Shown here: positions 49,614-61,101 of the stretch, one piece after another
How positions within the stretch are numbered: the first letter of the stretch is position 1
Layout: every line of letters begins with the position of its first letter
Source: Paralvinella palmiformis
Lineage: Eukaryota > Annelida > Polychaeta > Terebellida > Alvinellidae
Length of the DNA: 64,000 nucleotides
NCBI GenBank assembly: GCA_025642065.1
Contig: JAODUP010000043.1
Coordinates: 763,501-827,500 of the forward strand
Direction: 5' to 3'
The notes under the pieces: generated by a model
Databases searched by the model: none
Seen by the model: the letters and a program-made list of their open reading frames with translations, nothing else
What the model was told of the DNA's origin: nothing
Made by a program: the position numbers and the translations under genes

Positions 49614-51960
49614 GCGTGTGTGTGTGCGCGTGTGCGTGTATGCGGGCGCGCGCGCGTGTGTTTTCTGGCATTTAGGCTTATACACAGGCGTTCAACACAC
49701 ACACACACACACACACACCATCTTCAATGATCTTGGCGTAATGTCCACGATATCCCTGTCTAAATACTGACAACATCCGGCCAAGTTCCGAGCGCTTATT
49801 GCCCGTACGTAAGATGACGTCATCAGTGACCGGGTCATTAGGTTACGGAATCTGGCGAGGTGACGATGCCGACCACCTGACCACGTGACGTCATATTATC
49901 GTAACTTGGTCCGGGACAAGTGTGCGAGCCGGTCTCAGCCAGTCCGTAACTCGCCGTAACTCTTCGGAATAGAACGTAACATGCCGCAACACCCGGCGTC
50001 GGCCATTCTTAGCCCCGCCACGTAACTATTTACGTGATGACGTCACTGTTTGGTCGCTCGCCCACAATGGGCGAGCTCCCGAAGAACGCGCACCACTCGC
50101 CACGCCGGCGCGACGTAATCGTGCGAGATGTGACGTCACACCGGCGTTGAGTCCGGCTTTGTGTGCGCGTGTGTGTGCATTTATGCGTGCGTGCGCGCGC
50201 CTGTGTATACGCCATGTTAGATTTGTCCGGGTGGATGTTGTTTTAGAAGGACACGAACTCTTCACGACCCGAGTCTGTTACACGGGATGACCTCAGATAA
50301 ACGTCTACTATTTAGCTTTTGTACGTGTAACACCTAATTATAACACGGTAGATTATAGGTTCGAAGTGTAAACGTGAACTATTCTGTCTGTGGCTCGGTT
50401 ACCGAGCGGCAGAGGGGGGAGGGAGGAGGGGGGATACCGAGGACGTCCGTACTAAAAGGTTAGCGGCCAGAAATAATATTTGGCTCGAGTTATTAAAATA
50501 ATTTCTTCGATTTTGTTCCGATCCAGGTACTAGTATCGTAGCCGTTACAGGGGTTAACTGGTTCAAAGGTTATCCTTGTCATCTCTAGCTAGAGAACGTA
50601 TGTCGGTAGAGTACGGTATAACGTCCACAACTTCACATACGTACATACCGATAAAAAAACCATATCGTAAATCGATTACATACGAGAATAAGAGTAACAA
50701 CAACAACAATAATTAACAATAATACTAACAACAACAACAACAACAACATTGTTTAAATCACACAAAATAAACAGCCACAACAAGAACAATCTAAGAATGA
50801 ATTTTTCACTCTTTCGGGACATAATAAAAGTGAAACGAGTCGTCATTCTGAACTATGTTAATGTCTAATGTATAATTAGATGTTTATAAGCAGCTCGCCC
50901 TCCTCCCGCCCCCACCCCTACCTACCATAACATAATTCCTCTTATCAAATGGTTCTTCTAATATAGATGGCTTACGGATAAACACATTACGAAACTATAC
51001 GACTCGAACGGTGTGACACAATTCTGGCAACGTTCGGACGTCGTAACATCGAGAGTTACTTAAGATGAAAATCTTCCCCGTTGACGATAGCTCGTCGAAA
51101 AACTGGCAACGCTGTTGATTGGTGACCGGTTTTAGTGCTAAATGGTGACGTCATAGGCTCCGACGATGATGTCAGGTTATGGCCGGTTATGAATCACGTG
51201 GCCTGATGATATGGTCATCGGCTAGCTGCGTGAACTAATGTCATCACTGGGTTAACTGTATACACGTGAGTGCGTGTGCGTGCGCCTACACGCTTACCTA
51301 ATCGCGTGCGCACACAAGTAAGTATTTATACAAATGCATAAAGGCGTATAGATACGTACCCGCACGTACGGCTACGCACAACAAAACAAACATGTATGTA
51401 TACAAACAAAGGAAAACCCCCAAAACACCGACACCATTCATTTACCATTTTGTAAACAACAACATCAAGCGAAATCGGATTCTAATCCAGAAACTTACGT
51501 ATGTAAACAAGCGTCCTATGATTTTGCTAAACCCACATTATCGCGATTCTATTTAAATATTGCATTAAGTTATGTTAAACTTACGTTTTATCATAAATAG
51601 AGCTCCAGCATTCAATCCAGTTTATTCATCGCATTGAATAATTGATAAAGCTGACCCAATCTCAACAGTAATGGCTATTGTTTGACCTGTGACTTTTCCC
51701 AACTAGAGTTACCATTGCGATCCATATCTGGATCCTAATTTCTCGTCCACCATTGAATGGGAGGATCATGAACTCGGCCGGCTTACCCGACCACGCCCAT
51801 GTTTTAGAGCTAGCACCTGGTTTTATTGTAAAGAAGTAAGTTCGTATATCACTGTATGTTAGATTGGTTATACCCAACTGCCTGAAGTCAGACGGATATC
51901 ACAGTTTATCAATTTGTATGGTGCATTGCTTTTCCCACAGACTGTTCCTTTGTCCATTTG
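47461..51960. other. CpG-rich gene-poor region with many TGACGT motifs
   Basis: No exon is convincing; the 140-codon frame at 47464 ends in a (TA)n run and has no motif. TGACGTCA occurs at 47970, 49815, 49886, 50038, 50131 and 51146, with TTACGTCA or TGACGTAA at 47425, 47440, 47991 and 48194. Simple repeats: (TA)n about 47818-47860 and 49386-49422, and (AC)n at 49697-49719. Confidence 0.6.
49567..49662. repeat. (AC)n(TA)n(TG)n(CG)n alternating tract
   Basis: Nearly 100 bases of almost perfect purine-pyrimidine alternation passing from CACA to TATA to GTGT to GCGCGCGC. The CG and TG portions are classic Z-DNA-prone sequence. Confidence 0.85.
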
Positions 51961-51964
51961 TTTG

Positions 51965-52400
51965 CACCATTAGATGAAGCTTCTGGCTCTACCCTTTGAC
52001 TGAATCTCCAGATGAAGGCTGTGGCTCTACCCTTTGACTGAATCTCCAGATGAAGCCTGTGGCTCTATCCATTTGACCGAATCTCCAGATGAAGCCTGTG
52101 ACTCTATCCATTTGACCGAATCTCCAGATGAAGTCTGTGGCTCTATCCATTTGGCAGAATCTCCAGATGAAGCCTGTGGCTCTATCCATTTAACCGAATC
52201 TCCAGATGATGCCTGTAGCTCTATCTATTTGACTGAATCTCCAGATGAAGCCTGTGCTCTATTTATTTGGCTTAATCCACAGATGAAGACTCTAACTATC
52301 TTACTGAAGGCATAGAATAAAGCTCTTGTGTCTCCCATTTGATTGAATCTACAGATTACTGAATCCACGGGTGAAGCCCGTCACCCTTTCATTTGGCTGA
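51965..52400 (+). repeat. 39-bp tandem satellite, homogeneous core
   Basis: About nine units of 39 bases containing TGAATCTCCAGATGAAGCC, TGTGGCTCTATCC and ATTTGACCGAA. Because 39 is divisible by three the plus frame stays open and repeats the 13-residue string E-S-P-D-E-A-C-G-S-I-H-L-T (52034-52315); the minus frame is open too. Similarity decays at both ends. I treat it as satellite DNA and not as a gene. Confidence 0.85.
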
Positions 52401-52439
52401 ATCTACGGAGCCGGCTCTACTTAGATATGGCGTATTTAA

Positions 52440-52972
52440 CTCTATTTAGCCGTCTGTAGCTCTATACAACTGCCTATATTCAAGTAGAGTGCCACGACTC
52501 TACCCGGTCATATGTACCAGATGTAAAGTCTACGTCTATATCTAGCCCTGTGTATCCAAAGACAATCTACCAACTTCCGAACACAGTCACCTGTACCACA
52601 ACTCTACTCGGTCTCGCCTAAGTTCATGGGCCAGATCCCTAAGTACACAGATTCAATCCACGACCCCAGTAACCTTACCTAGCCACCATCCGTATCAACA
52701 GATGAGATTCTTGATTCAACTTAGCAGTTTGTATCAACATCTGGACACAATGGCCCTACTTAGTGGCGTGAATCAGCAGATGAGCTTCATGTTCCTACCA
52801 AGCCGTTTGTATCAAAAGCTGGGGTCGATGGATCTACATAGCAATATGTATCAATAGCTTAGCCATCTATAAGTAGATGAAGTTCATGATCCTACCAAGC
52901 AATCTATCGGGTCCATGTCCATACCTAGCCACCTGTTTCAACAGATGCAGTCCATATCCCTACCTAACTATG

Positions 52973-53038
<66 letters not shown>

Positions 53039-53520
53039 ACAGCTGAGGCGAATAGGCCCTACTCACCCTTCTGTATCAAAAGTTCAGGTTCATGACTCTA
53101 CCCAGCCATCTGTATCAACAACTGAAGTCCATTGCCCTACTTATGTGTCTTACAAAATAACTGCAGCCACTGGCCCTACCCAACCATATCTCGCAACAGC
53201 TGAGAGACCCATAGCTCTACTTAGCTTCCCATCTAAAGCTGAGGTCCATAACCCCACCTATAGTCGTCAGTTATCAACTGTTGGGGCACATAGCCCTATC
53301 AAAGGTTAAATCCCACGACCTTATCTAGTCCTCCGTATCAACAGCTGAGAGGCATGACCCTAATAATGTAAAAGAACCCCGGAACAACGCAGCTGAATGT
53401 GGTGCTCTATAATCGAACATCATTATTATCACCATGGCCCTACAAAGCCATCAATATCAACATATCTCTATAGTCATCTGTATCAACAGATGAAGACCAT
53501 AACTCTACCTAGCCATGCTT
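52440..53520 (+). repeat. Diverged continuation of the ~40-bp satellite
   Basis: About 1.1 kb of degenerate units with CCCTACCTAGCCATCTGTAT then CAACAGATGAAGTCCAT. Many units contain the inverted pair CATCTG-N6-CAGATG. The shared CTCTAC and CAGATGAAG segments link it to the core at 51965-52400. A long (TA)n run (52975-53036) interrupts it. Confidence 0.7.
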
Positions 53521-53670
53521 GATTAGAAAACCTTTGATCAATGTAACTCACTATTGTAAAGTATACAAGATAATGACACCAAATACCTTCAACGAATTGT
53601 AAATGTTACAAGTCGGAAAATTACAAATACCCAAATATATTAAATACATTGACTGTCAGGAAAGAATTAT

Positions 53671-53674
<4 letters not shown>

Positions 53675-53732
<58 letters not shown>
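53675..53732. repeat. (TG)n microsatellite
   Basis: About 58 bases of uninterrupted TG, among the longest in the window. Confidence 0.9.
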
Positions 53733-53733
<1 letters not shown>

Positions 53734-53786
53734 TCACATGGGCGTTGTTCATTAGTCGACCATATGACCCCAATTAGGCTAAATAA

Positions 53787-53852
53787 CTCACTGACTCACT
53801 GACTCACTGACTCGCTCGCTCACTCACTCACTCGCTCACTCGCTCGCTCACT
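53787..53852. repeat. CTCACTGA/CTCACTCG tandem repeat
   Basis: Short-period repeat of CACTGACT and CACTCGCT units. Three consecutive TGACTCA heptamers (the AP-1 site sequence) arise from the repeat unit. Confidence 0.75.
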
Positions 53853-53963
53853 GGTCAACAGTTTAGATATCTTACCTCGTAGTTTTATTGTAATTGTAAT
53901 TTGTATCACTCACGTTTGTGAGGATGTTTTTCAAAAATCGAAGTATTTAAATTGTTATTTGTA

Positions 53964-54104
53964 GAGGCGCTTCCGTGGTCTAGTTGGTAGCGCGTTGGAC
54001 CAGAGATCACTACCACCTGAGTTCGAATCTCGGCGTGGTGATATCTGAAGGGCGTTTCGTAAAACTAAAAAAGTGGTCGTAAAACTCTCGATCGTCATCA
54101 TCAT
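53964..54104 (+). mobile_element. SINE family 1 with best-preserved tRNA head
   Basis: The A box TGGTCTAGTTGG and the B-box-like GAGTTCGAATCTC are intact in tRNA-like spacing. The 3' half is shortened by an internal deletion (CTGAAGGGCG followed soon by GTGGTCGTAAAACT and a CATCATCATG tail). Confidence 0.8.
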
Positions 54105-54662
54105 GTTTGTAGTCGGTTTAACTGAGTGTCTAGTTCGCTATTCTGTATCTGATGTGGTTATTGTTCATATAGAGCCTGGTTAGCTTTATATACATATTAC
54201 ATCACTCTGTTCTTATCATTCTGTGTGGTGGTGTATATTTTCATGCGGCCGTTGTGTCTCTATCGTGATTAGCCCGTATTTGATGTGTGGCCGGCTTGTA
54301 TTTGTTATTCCTCCATCTGTCATTAGGTGGCGCTGTTACGACAGTTCTCGGTCACTGAAGTGGTGTCATTATTTCCCACCATCCGGTTGTTATTGAGACT
54401 CCGACAAGAGACACTGGCCACTGACTATAGATGCGTGTGATGTAAACCTTGGGCTGAAGATCTGGGCCCAATTTAATGTCTTCTTTGATTACGTCACGGA
54501 ATTCCCCGGTATTGCACCGTTGAATGTAGTTACGTCACTGGTGAGCTATCAAGGCACTGTTGATGTTTGTTAACTCCCGCAGATTATGCATACCATCTGT
54601 CTATCTAATGCAATATACAGTCTGCATGAAAAACGTAAATATGTGTATACGCGTGTATCCGT

Positions 54663-54663
54663 G

Positions 54664-54711
<48 letters not shown>
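54663..54711. repeat. (TA)n microsatellite
   Basis: About 45 bases of pure TA. Confidence 0.9.
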
Positions 54712-54713
<2 letters not shown>

Positions 54714-54758
54714 AACATACTTTTGTATGCATATTTTGGTTTATTTGAGAGATATATA

Positions 54759-54948
54759 TGATGATGATGATTGATGTTTCACCGCCACTTTTGTGCACAA
54801 GGTTGGCTAAATGGGCAGAGCGACCTCCAAAGGTAATGAAGCGAAGTCAAAGATGAAACAACCTTCAGATATGGCCACGACGAGATTCGAACTCATGTGG
54901 TAGTGATCTGTGGTCCAACACGCTACCGCTAAACCACCGAACCGCCCA
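54759..54948 (-). mobile_element. SINE family 1, near full length
   Basis: Minus-strand copy with (ATG)n tail, GATGTTTCACCGCCACTTTT, GCGACCTCCAAAGGTAATGA, GAGATTCGAACTCAT and a CCAACACGCTACCGCTAAACC head. It lies 650 bases from the plus-strand copy at 53964. Confidence 0.85.
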
Positions 54949-56599
54949 ATGGAGAGTGAGAGATTACACTGGTGTATAGGTACACTTCTAATATATTGAT
55001 ACCTAAACTTTTAAATAAGTGGTGCAATACTCGCGAGATTCGCTGAAGCGATGGGCGTATGAAATTGCCAACTTATTGCTAAATGTATTTGGGGGTGTAC
55101 TAAGATTCTTCTTAAAGTGCTACATGTTGACGCATCCTCCGCTTCGCACCCTATAACCAGACACATCACACGGAACCCAGTAGATTTTCCAACACGTCAT
55201 CATGACGTAACAGGTTGACAACGAGGCGAGTAATACCCCCGCGATTGTCACGCGGACGACCCTCTGTCAACTACGCCGCCTTCGGCTACCACCAGAAGCT
55301 GGCCACGAATAACCATAATTACGTCATCAAAGGCCAGGACTGGTCGAGAAGAACACGTGATCTAGCTATTTGATCGAAGACCATAAGATAGGACATTAAG
55401 GGTGGTTGATGTTACCAGCCATTCGCCGCCGTTTCGTATCGTCAGTGAGCCTTTTCGTGTAGTGAGGGGAGCGATTAAGACGAGAACGCAAAATGCTTAC
55501 GTCATCATCAATCACGGCGACTTGCGAGACAAGGTGGTGGCGGCTTTAAATGAGACGAGAAACAGGTCGTGATTTCTGTCAGTAACGGCGGCTCTCGCGC
55601 TCGATGAGTACCCGATTTCTATTTCCGGCGAATTCGCTCAAATCGTACCAGTGCCGACTTCGCCGTAAAACCAAACGTACACAACAAGTCGAACGCTTTG
55701 CTATAACTAATGAATGACGTCATAGGTTTTTGCATGTTAAGAAGCAATCGAGCGGTGTTAGGGCTATTTGCGTTACCATTAAAGAAACGTAACCCTCTTC
55801 ATGTCATCCGTCCCCTTTATTTACATTATATTTCCCTATTCTTCCTTTGGCTCTATTTCCCTATCGCTCCTAGACTACAGTCCGGCCTGTATTTGCCGGA
55901 CCTCGATTTAACCGATTTCGGAAACAACGCTCAAAAGTCGTCTGCTTCCCGGAAATATTTGGCGACAATAAATTGTGACCATTACCTGGCAATGTCTGTG
56001 GTAGGTTGTCGTTCAGTGCGCTTCTTTCCCTGTGCTGGTGTCAGCATTCGGAAGCTATAGGTTACCAAATAACATGTCAATTTGTGTCTGCCTGTAAAAA
56101 TTATATCGGGTTGCTGTTAAGGCACCCCCCCCCCCCGATAGATTAGTATTCATGGCATTATTTCATTTAGCTTATTACCATATCAGAAACAAATTGTCAA
56201 ATTCATTAATGTTTTGTAACTTTATTCTGTTTACGCATATACACATTGTAACTGATAAACGAATGTTTTTATTTGCGATTTGATGATTGTGGATGACCAG
56301 ACACGGCTGTGCGTGATATACATTCATGTAGGCGTACGTACTTTACATATGTAACAAAAATAGCACAAAAATATTCCTTACAGGTCAAATGTGTAACAAA
56401 CACTGCAACCGCCGTACTTAGAAAATACAAAAATAACACCCGGAAGTAATCCTAATGGTAATTTCACATATTATCTCTTGCATGTAAGTTGGTTAATGGA
56501 CGTTTCTCAAAAAATAATTATATGTGATAGTACTAAATAAATTAATAACATGGAACTATGTGGGTTGTCCTCAAATCCACACACGGGCGCGGATATACG

Positions 56600-56630
<31 letters not shown>

Positions 56631-56939
56631 CGTCAATTAATACAATTTTAAATACTCAACATCAGTGTTACAGTAATACCCGTAAGATTGATAATTTTAC
56701 TAATCTCTTGCTCTCACGCCTAATACGCTCACGCGCAAATATACACACACGGACACACACACACGGACACACACACACACACGCATTCAAGCATACGATT
56801 CCCTGAAAAGGCATCGATAAAACGGTATGAATAATATCAACAATTTAAGGACTAAACAACTTCTGATACCCTGCTTTGACGTAGCACATTGTGGTGGAAT
56901 CTGATCCCTGAAATATTCACACATATAATCTGTTCTGGG

Positions 56940-56978
<39 letters not shown>

Positions 56979-57390
56979 TATGTACACAAATGTTCAACTG
57001 AATAAAACGCAATATTAAACTGAAACTCGCGTCACCTGAGTCACTCACATCAAGCACCTCCAGTACAACGTATGCTTTACAAATGACGACAATCCATCGT
57101 CTAAACATTCCATCACCGTGCATATATTAATTGACACAATTAGAGGCTATCAGACTTATAATACCATAGCTAATAAACGGGCTCCAATTAAACCAAATTA
57201 ACAGTTTTCTACAACAATAAAAAGGTCGACATCCTAATATCAGCCAGGTGTAATTACGTAACGCACAGGTGTCCTCTGGCAAATAGATGAATAATAATAA
57301 TATAATCCGTTTGGAAATAAAATAATCATATAATTTCTGTGAATAGGATGGCAAATGTCGAATTGTTCCGTGCAAGATAAATATAGGCGA

Positions 57391-57425
<35 letters not shown>

Positions 57426-57921
57426 CTATTTCACTCTGTGGCTTTAAATATATTAAACTTTTTTCTTGCTGATACGAAATGAGTTGGTGACGGTTATTTT
57501 CTCTCACACGGGACTGTTCCCAAATGGAATGTTCCACAGCGTGCGTGAGTCTTGGAAGGAAATACGACGGTCGCTAGCCACTACGATGTGTGCACGACGC
57601 AGATACTGATATGCCACAAACCAACTTGCGTTACTAGACTTCGTAACACGTGACTTGCATCAAGTTACGCTACTTCGAGAAAGCAACGATTTGGACGAGT
57701 TCTGTACACGCACTAACGACGCTCCGACGACCAATATTAATGAGCAATTAAAGGTGTGTAAATCGTGTAAGGCGATATTCTCAGAACGTCCCTCACTGCT
57801 CCTCATCCACAAGTGACTCGTTTTACGCGATGCGGCCTACCTAATTCGGTAGCGTACGCAGCAAATGACGTACCAACTCAACGGCAGACCTGCCGCAGCT
57901 CACCCTTCGACTGCTCTCTCA
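54949..57921. other. Gene-poor region downstream of the bZIP gene
   Basis: No gene supported; the 116-codon frame at 55710 (+) shows no domain. Motifs: TGACGTCA at 55715, TGACGTAA or TTACGTCA near 55204, 55318 and 55496, and a perfect PAR/NFIL3-type ATTACGTAAC at 57253-57262. Repeats: (TA)n about 56600-56630 and 56943-56976, (TG)n about 57395-57423, and a run of 10 C near 56126. Confidence 0.5.
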
Positions 57922-58914
57922 TCACATCCGGTTGTACAGCATGTAATGTAGCTTGGCCGTTTCGTTCTTCAAAATAGTCACCTGAGCCCGCAGTTTGAGA
58001 TTCTCCTGCTCCAAAAAGGCCGCCCTCAACGCTATCTCCTCCTCCTTCTGCCGCCTGGCATCCCGCGACCGTTTCGCGGCCTCGTTGTTTTTCCGTCGTC
58101 GTTCCCAATACGACTCGTCCCGCCGCTCCTCTATCGACATCATGCCGATGCTGGCCGAGTCGCTCGACGTACGCTGGATCTTGGCCGGCAACTCGTCGTC
58201 CAGTGCCATCTGGTTGTCGTCGCACGAACCCGGAGATAAAAGACTCGGCATCCGACTGCCGCAGTGGTACGACTCGTCGCCGGGCGGCGTACTCTCGGCA
58301 GCCAGCGCCATCTCGAAGCCGGCGACGTTCTTGCCCTTGCGGCTCTCCGACCGTCGTTTCTTCTGCTGCAGGTACTGGGCGATGGGCGACGAGAGGATGT
58401 TCTCGACGACCCCGACCCCGGGGAAGAGCCCCGGCGAGGCGGCGCCACCGTACTGGCCGCCATACATACCGGCCGACATGGAGGCGGCGCTGGCTGCCAT
58501 CTGCGAGTACATCGTCGACATCGCCTCGATCGGGTAGCTCTTGAACGGCCTGTCGCCGCCCTGGATCAGGCCGAGCGGGCTGACCGGACTCAGCCTCTCT
58601 GACTTCGGATAGGCGACGTGTCCCGACGGCAGCGGGCCCAGCATCGGCTTGACGACCTGACCGACGAAGCCGGACTCGGAGAACTGTTCGAGATGTTTGT
58701 CGTGCAGATCGGAAAAGGTCGAGGTTGACAGTCTGTCGTATGACGTCGTATCGCAGTCTGACGGTGACTTGACGAGGATGGGACTGGGTGGCTTACTACC
58801 ATCTCCGAATGTCTTCGCCGATAGATCTAACGCCATCTTCTCACCAGATCTTGTATAGACTACGATAGAAACAGCTTCTGTATCTTCTGGTGATCTATAG
58901 AGATACAAAGTCAT
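57922..58914 (-). CDS. PAR/NFIL3/CES-2-class bZIP transcription factor
   Basis: A 330-residue frame ending in a bZIP domain. The basic region at about 271-290 contains the signature N276[12 protein letters not shown]. The zipper follows with I294 and leucines at 301, 308, 315 and 322, exact heptads, and the protein stops eight residues later. The [10 protein letters not shown] basic region is that of HLF/TEF/DBP, NFIL3 and invertebrate CES-2-like proteins, which bind TTACGTAA-type sites as dimers. The N-terminal two thirds is Ser/Pro-rich with an Ala-Met-Gly-rich segment at about 140-162, likely a regulatory domain. Codon use is GC-rich except over the first 26 residues, which follow an acceptor-like CTCTATAG. 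The true first coding exon may therefore begin there with an upstream start, or translation may start at Met27 (58836). Confidence 0.88.
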   Translation of the reverse strand: MTLYLYRSPEDTEAVSIVVYTRSGEKMALDLSAKTFGDGSKPPSPILVKSPSDCDTTSYDRLSTSTFSDLHDKHLEQFSESGFVGQVVKPMLGPLPSGHVAYPKSERLSPVSPLGLIQGGDRPFKSYPIEAMSTMYSQMAASAASMSAGMYGGQYGGAASPGLFPGVGVVENILSSPIAQYLQQKKRRSESRKGKNVAGFEMALAAESTPPGDESYHCGSRMPSLLSPGSCDDNQMALDDELPAKIQRTSSDSASIGMMSIEERRDESYWERRRKNNEAAKRSRDARRQKEEEIALRAAFLEQENLKLRAQVTILKNETAKLHYMLYNRM

Positions 58915-59052
58915 TTGATGAATGGCTGAAATATTTAGGCTGTAGCTGGCTGCATCAAATAAATTAGAAATGTTTAAACATCTATGACTCTATGGAATAG
59001 ATCTATACTTCTATGTGTATCCATACGACAATTTGTGTGTGTGTGTGTCTGC

Positions 59053-59146
59053 GTTACAGTTAATCTATAATCAGGTAATACGTATTGTGTATTACCTGAA
59101 AATTTCAGGTAATATGTATATTACCTGGTTATAGATTAACTGTAAC
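59053..59146. repeat. Nested palindrome upstream of the bZIP gene
   Basis: The arms GTTACAGTTAATCTATAATC and its near-perfect inverse (27 of 28 bases over the full arm) close around two smaller palindromes built from CAGGTAATA and TATTACCTG. Half of the same unit recurs at 63590-63632. The spacer is short enough for a stable hairpin or cruciform. Confidence 0.85.

Positions 59147-59204
<58 letters not shown>
59147..59204. repeat. (TA)n microsatellite
   Basis: About 55 bases of TA attached directly to the right arm of the palindrome. Confidence 0.9.
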
Positions 59205-59207
<3 letters not shown>

Positions 59208-60660
59208 AAAATAGCACATGAAGTGATAAGAAATAAAAAGCTTGCAGCTACTAAGTTATCCGTATATTCTTCTATCCATCCATCCATCTATCCATACATG
59301 CATATCATACATGATAGTATTAATTGGTATTACATAGCAATCATATCCAATTACCTCGTGTCTTCCGTTAATCCAGCCTTTTATAGAAGACGGTGTTATC
59401 TAGTGCGCGGATGACGTATCTGGATTAATCTTCAGTAGGACCGTATCCAGAATGATCCTGATATCCGACACAGTCATAGTCAGAGGAGAAACAAACAATA
59501 GCATAAGCCGATATCTGAACTTCCCTATAGTAAGAGAGCGGAGAGAGAGGAATATCTGACCATGTATTGATGATATCCCATGTTATTTAATGGAATCCTT
59601 ATGCCATGTGATAACTAGCTAGACACGTGGCCCGAGAGTAGTGATAGCGGTGTCGGGTAGAGCACCCGAGCCAGGTAGTGAGGTAGTGCCGGTGTTAGGT
59701 ATCCGCGTGGTAGTTGGCGCTCTCCGTAGTCCAATAACATCGAGTGTGGATGACCAACTGACTGGACAAGCGGTGGCTTCGGGACACTTTATACCAGCTG
59801 GGGCCAAGCCCTCCCCCTTCTTCACCGAGCTGGTCAACACACACACACAAGCATAAGACCTCCCCCGAGCGCGCACACGCGCACACGGACAGCCCAGAGC
59901 CAATGGTCTGTGAACTACGCTTGACCCCGTGCAATCAAAACGCAAACGTGCAGAAAGAGCTGCCCTCTAGCGGTTGTGTGTGTGTGTCTACGATCATTGG
60001 TCCGATTCTGTCTGTCTGTGTGTGTGTGTGTGTGTGTGTTATTGGTTTATATCGACATAGAGAGACAGCCATCATGTTGGGGGGTCTTCCTTACTTAATG
60101 TCTTTCACGAAATTCCACGTACTCAGGACACGGGACTTGGTTACGTCACGCCCCAAGTCAGATTAGTTTAAACTCTTCGCGAAGAGTCTTTTTTGCAGGG
60201 GAGGGGGGGCGGTATATAATACTCGACAACCCACTTTTTATTAATATTAACGTCTGACTGTGTTTGTCTTTAGAATGTTACGCAAAAATTTTCTTTATAA
60301 CAAATAGCTATACTATCAAAATGTCTGTGGCATGTTTTCCTTACTCTAGCATTAGAATCGGAACCATATATCAGCCTGGGCTCGGCCACGACCGATCCAC
60401 ATCTCATCCGACCTCTTTCCCAAAGCGGCCATCTTTAAACTGGAGACGCTCTATGACGTAAACGATTTATGACGTCATAACCATCGGTCAGTATTGCGCC
60501 TGCGCCATAGCGTGACAGTGTGAAGTGGTTCCGTGTGTTGATTGTTCGCGGCTCCACCGAAGGACCGCCTCCTGGCTCCAATAACCATCTCCCCCCGTCC
60601 TCTTATCTAGGGCGGCACCAATACCTGGTCTAAGTCATACTGTGACCGCACACACAAATA
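59205..60660. promoter_or_regulatory. CpG-rich region upstream of the bZIP gene
   Basis: Possible promoter or enhancer region for the minus-strand bZIP gene, judged from position and base composition. It holds TGACGTCA at 60470, TGACGTAA near 60454, TTACGTCA near 60144 and an NRF1-like GCGCCTGCGCC near 60497. No TATA box or exon can be fixed by eye. Short (AC)n and (TG)n runs occur at about 59838-59850 and 60019-60038. Confidence 0.35.
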
Positions 60661-61032
60661 TAGGTCAGGCCAACACTGCATTAGCCAAAACCAAAATCAA
60701 CCATTAGCTAGGTCAGGCAAGAAGTGAAATAGGAACGGCTGTATCTAGGTTAGCCAGCTAACTACTTTTAGGTCAATCACTGGACTACTTCTAGGTCGCT
60801 TCAGGAGTGACCTCCCATTCGTCATTTCAGGATCGACCTATCTAGGTCAGACATAGAATTGCATTGTAGTCAGATAAAGTAAGAATGCTTTATCCAGACC
60901 GGTTACAGGGTTGTCTCAAGGTCAATTCGCGATCGTCCTGTCCTGTCTAGGCCAGTTACGGGACAATTATAATCCAGCGAAGTTCCATGTCAAGTTCAGA
61001 TAGTGCTATATAGGCCAACCCACAATGATCTA
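60661..61032 (+). promoter_or_regulatory. Cluster of AGGTCA half-sites
   Basis: AGGTCA occurs at about 60662, 60711, 60770, 60846 and 60920, with its inverse TGACCT near 60807, and several near matches (CTAGGTCG, CTAGGTTAG, CTAGGCCAG). The common context is CTAGGTCA, so the cluster may be a decayed minisatellite. AGGTCA is the nuclear receptor half-site; function is inferred only. Confidence 0.45.
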
Positions 61033-61101
61033 GGTCGGGTCGGGTCGGGTCGGGTCGGGTCGGGTCGGGTCGGGTCGGGTCGGGTCGGGTCGGGTCGGGT
61101 C
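61033..61101 (+). repeat. (CGGGT)13 pentanucleotide array
   Basis: Thirteen uninterrupted CGGGT units between CTAGGT and CAGCGAG. It directly follows the AGGTCA-rich stretch, from which a GGTCG unit could have expanded. Confidence 0.95.

Noticed and set aside
52034..52315. Repeat protein of 13-residue units
   Set aside because: The unit length is a multiple of three, so open frames on both strands are expected; no start context, signal peptide or flanking exon supports a gene.
53964..54040. A tRNA gene
   Set aside because: A and B boxes are good, but the same head occurs in several dispersed copies with a shared 3' body and (ATC)n tail, which is a SINE.
57878..58602. Several ORFs over the bZIP gene, Arg/Ser/Pro-rich
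   Set aside because: Shadow frames of a GC-rich coding sequence; only the frame with the bZIP domain is credible.
61033..61101. CRISPR-like or telomeric array
   Set aside because: A pure pentamer without spacers; the unit CGGGT is not a telomere repeat.
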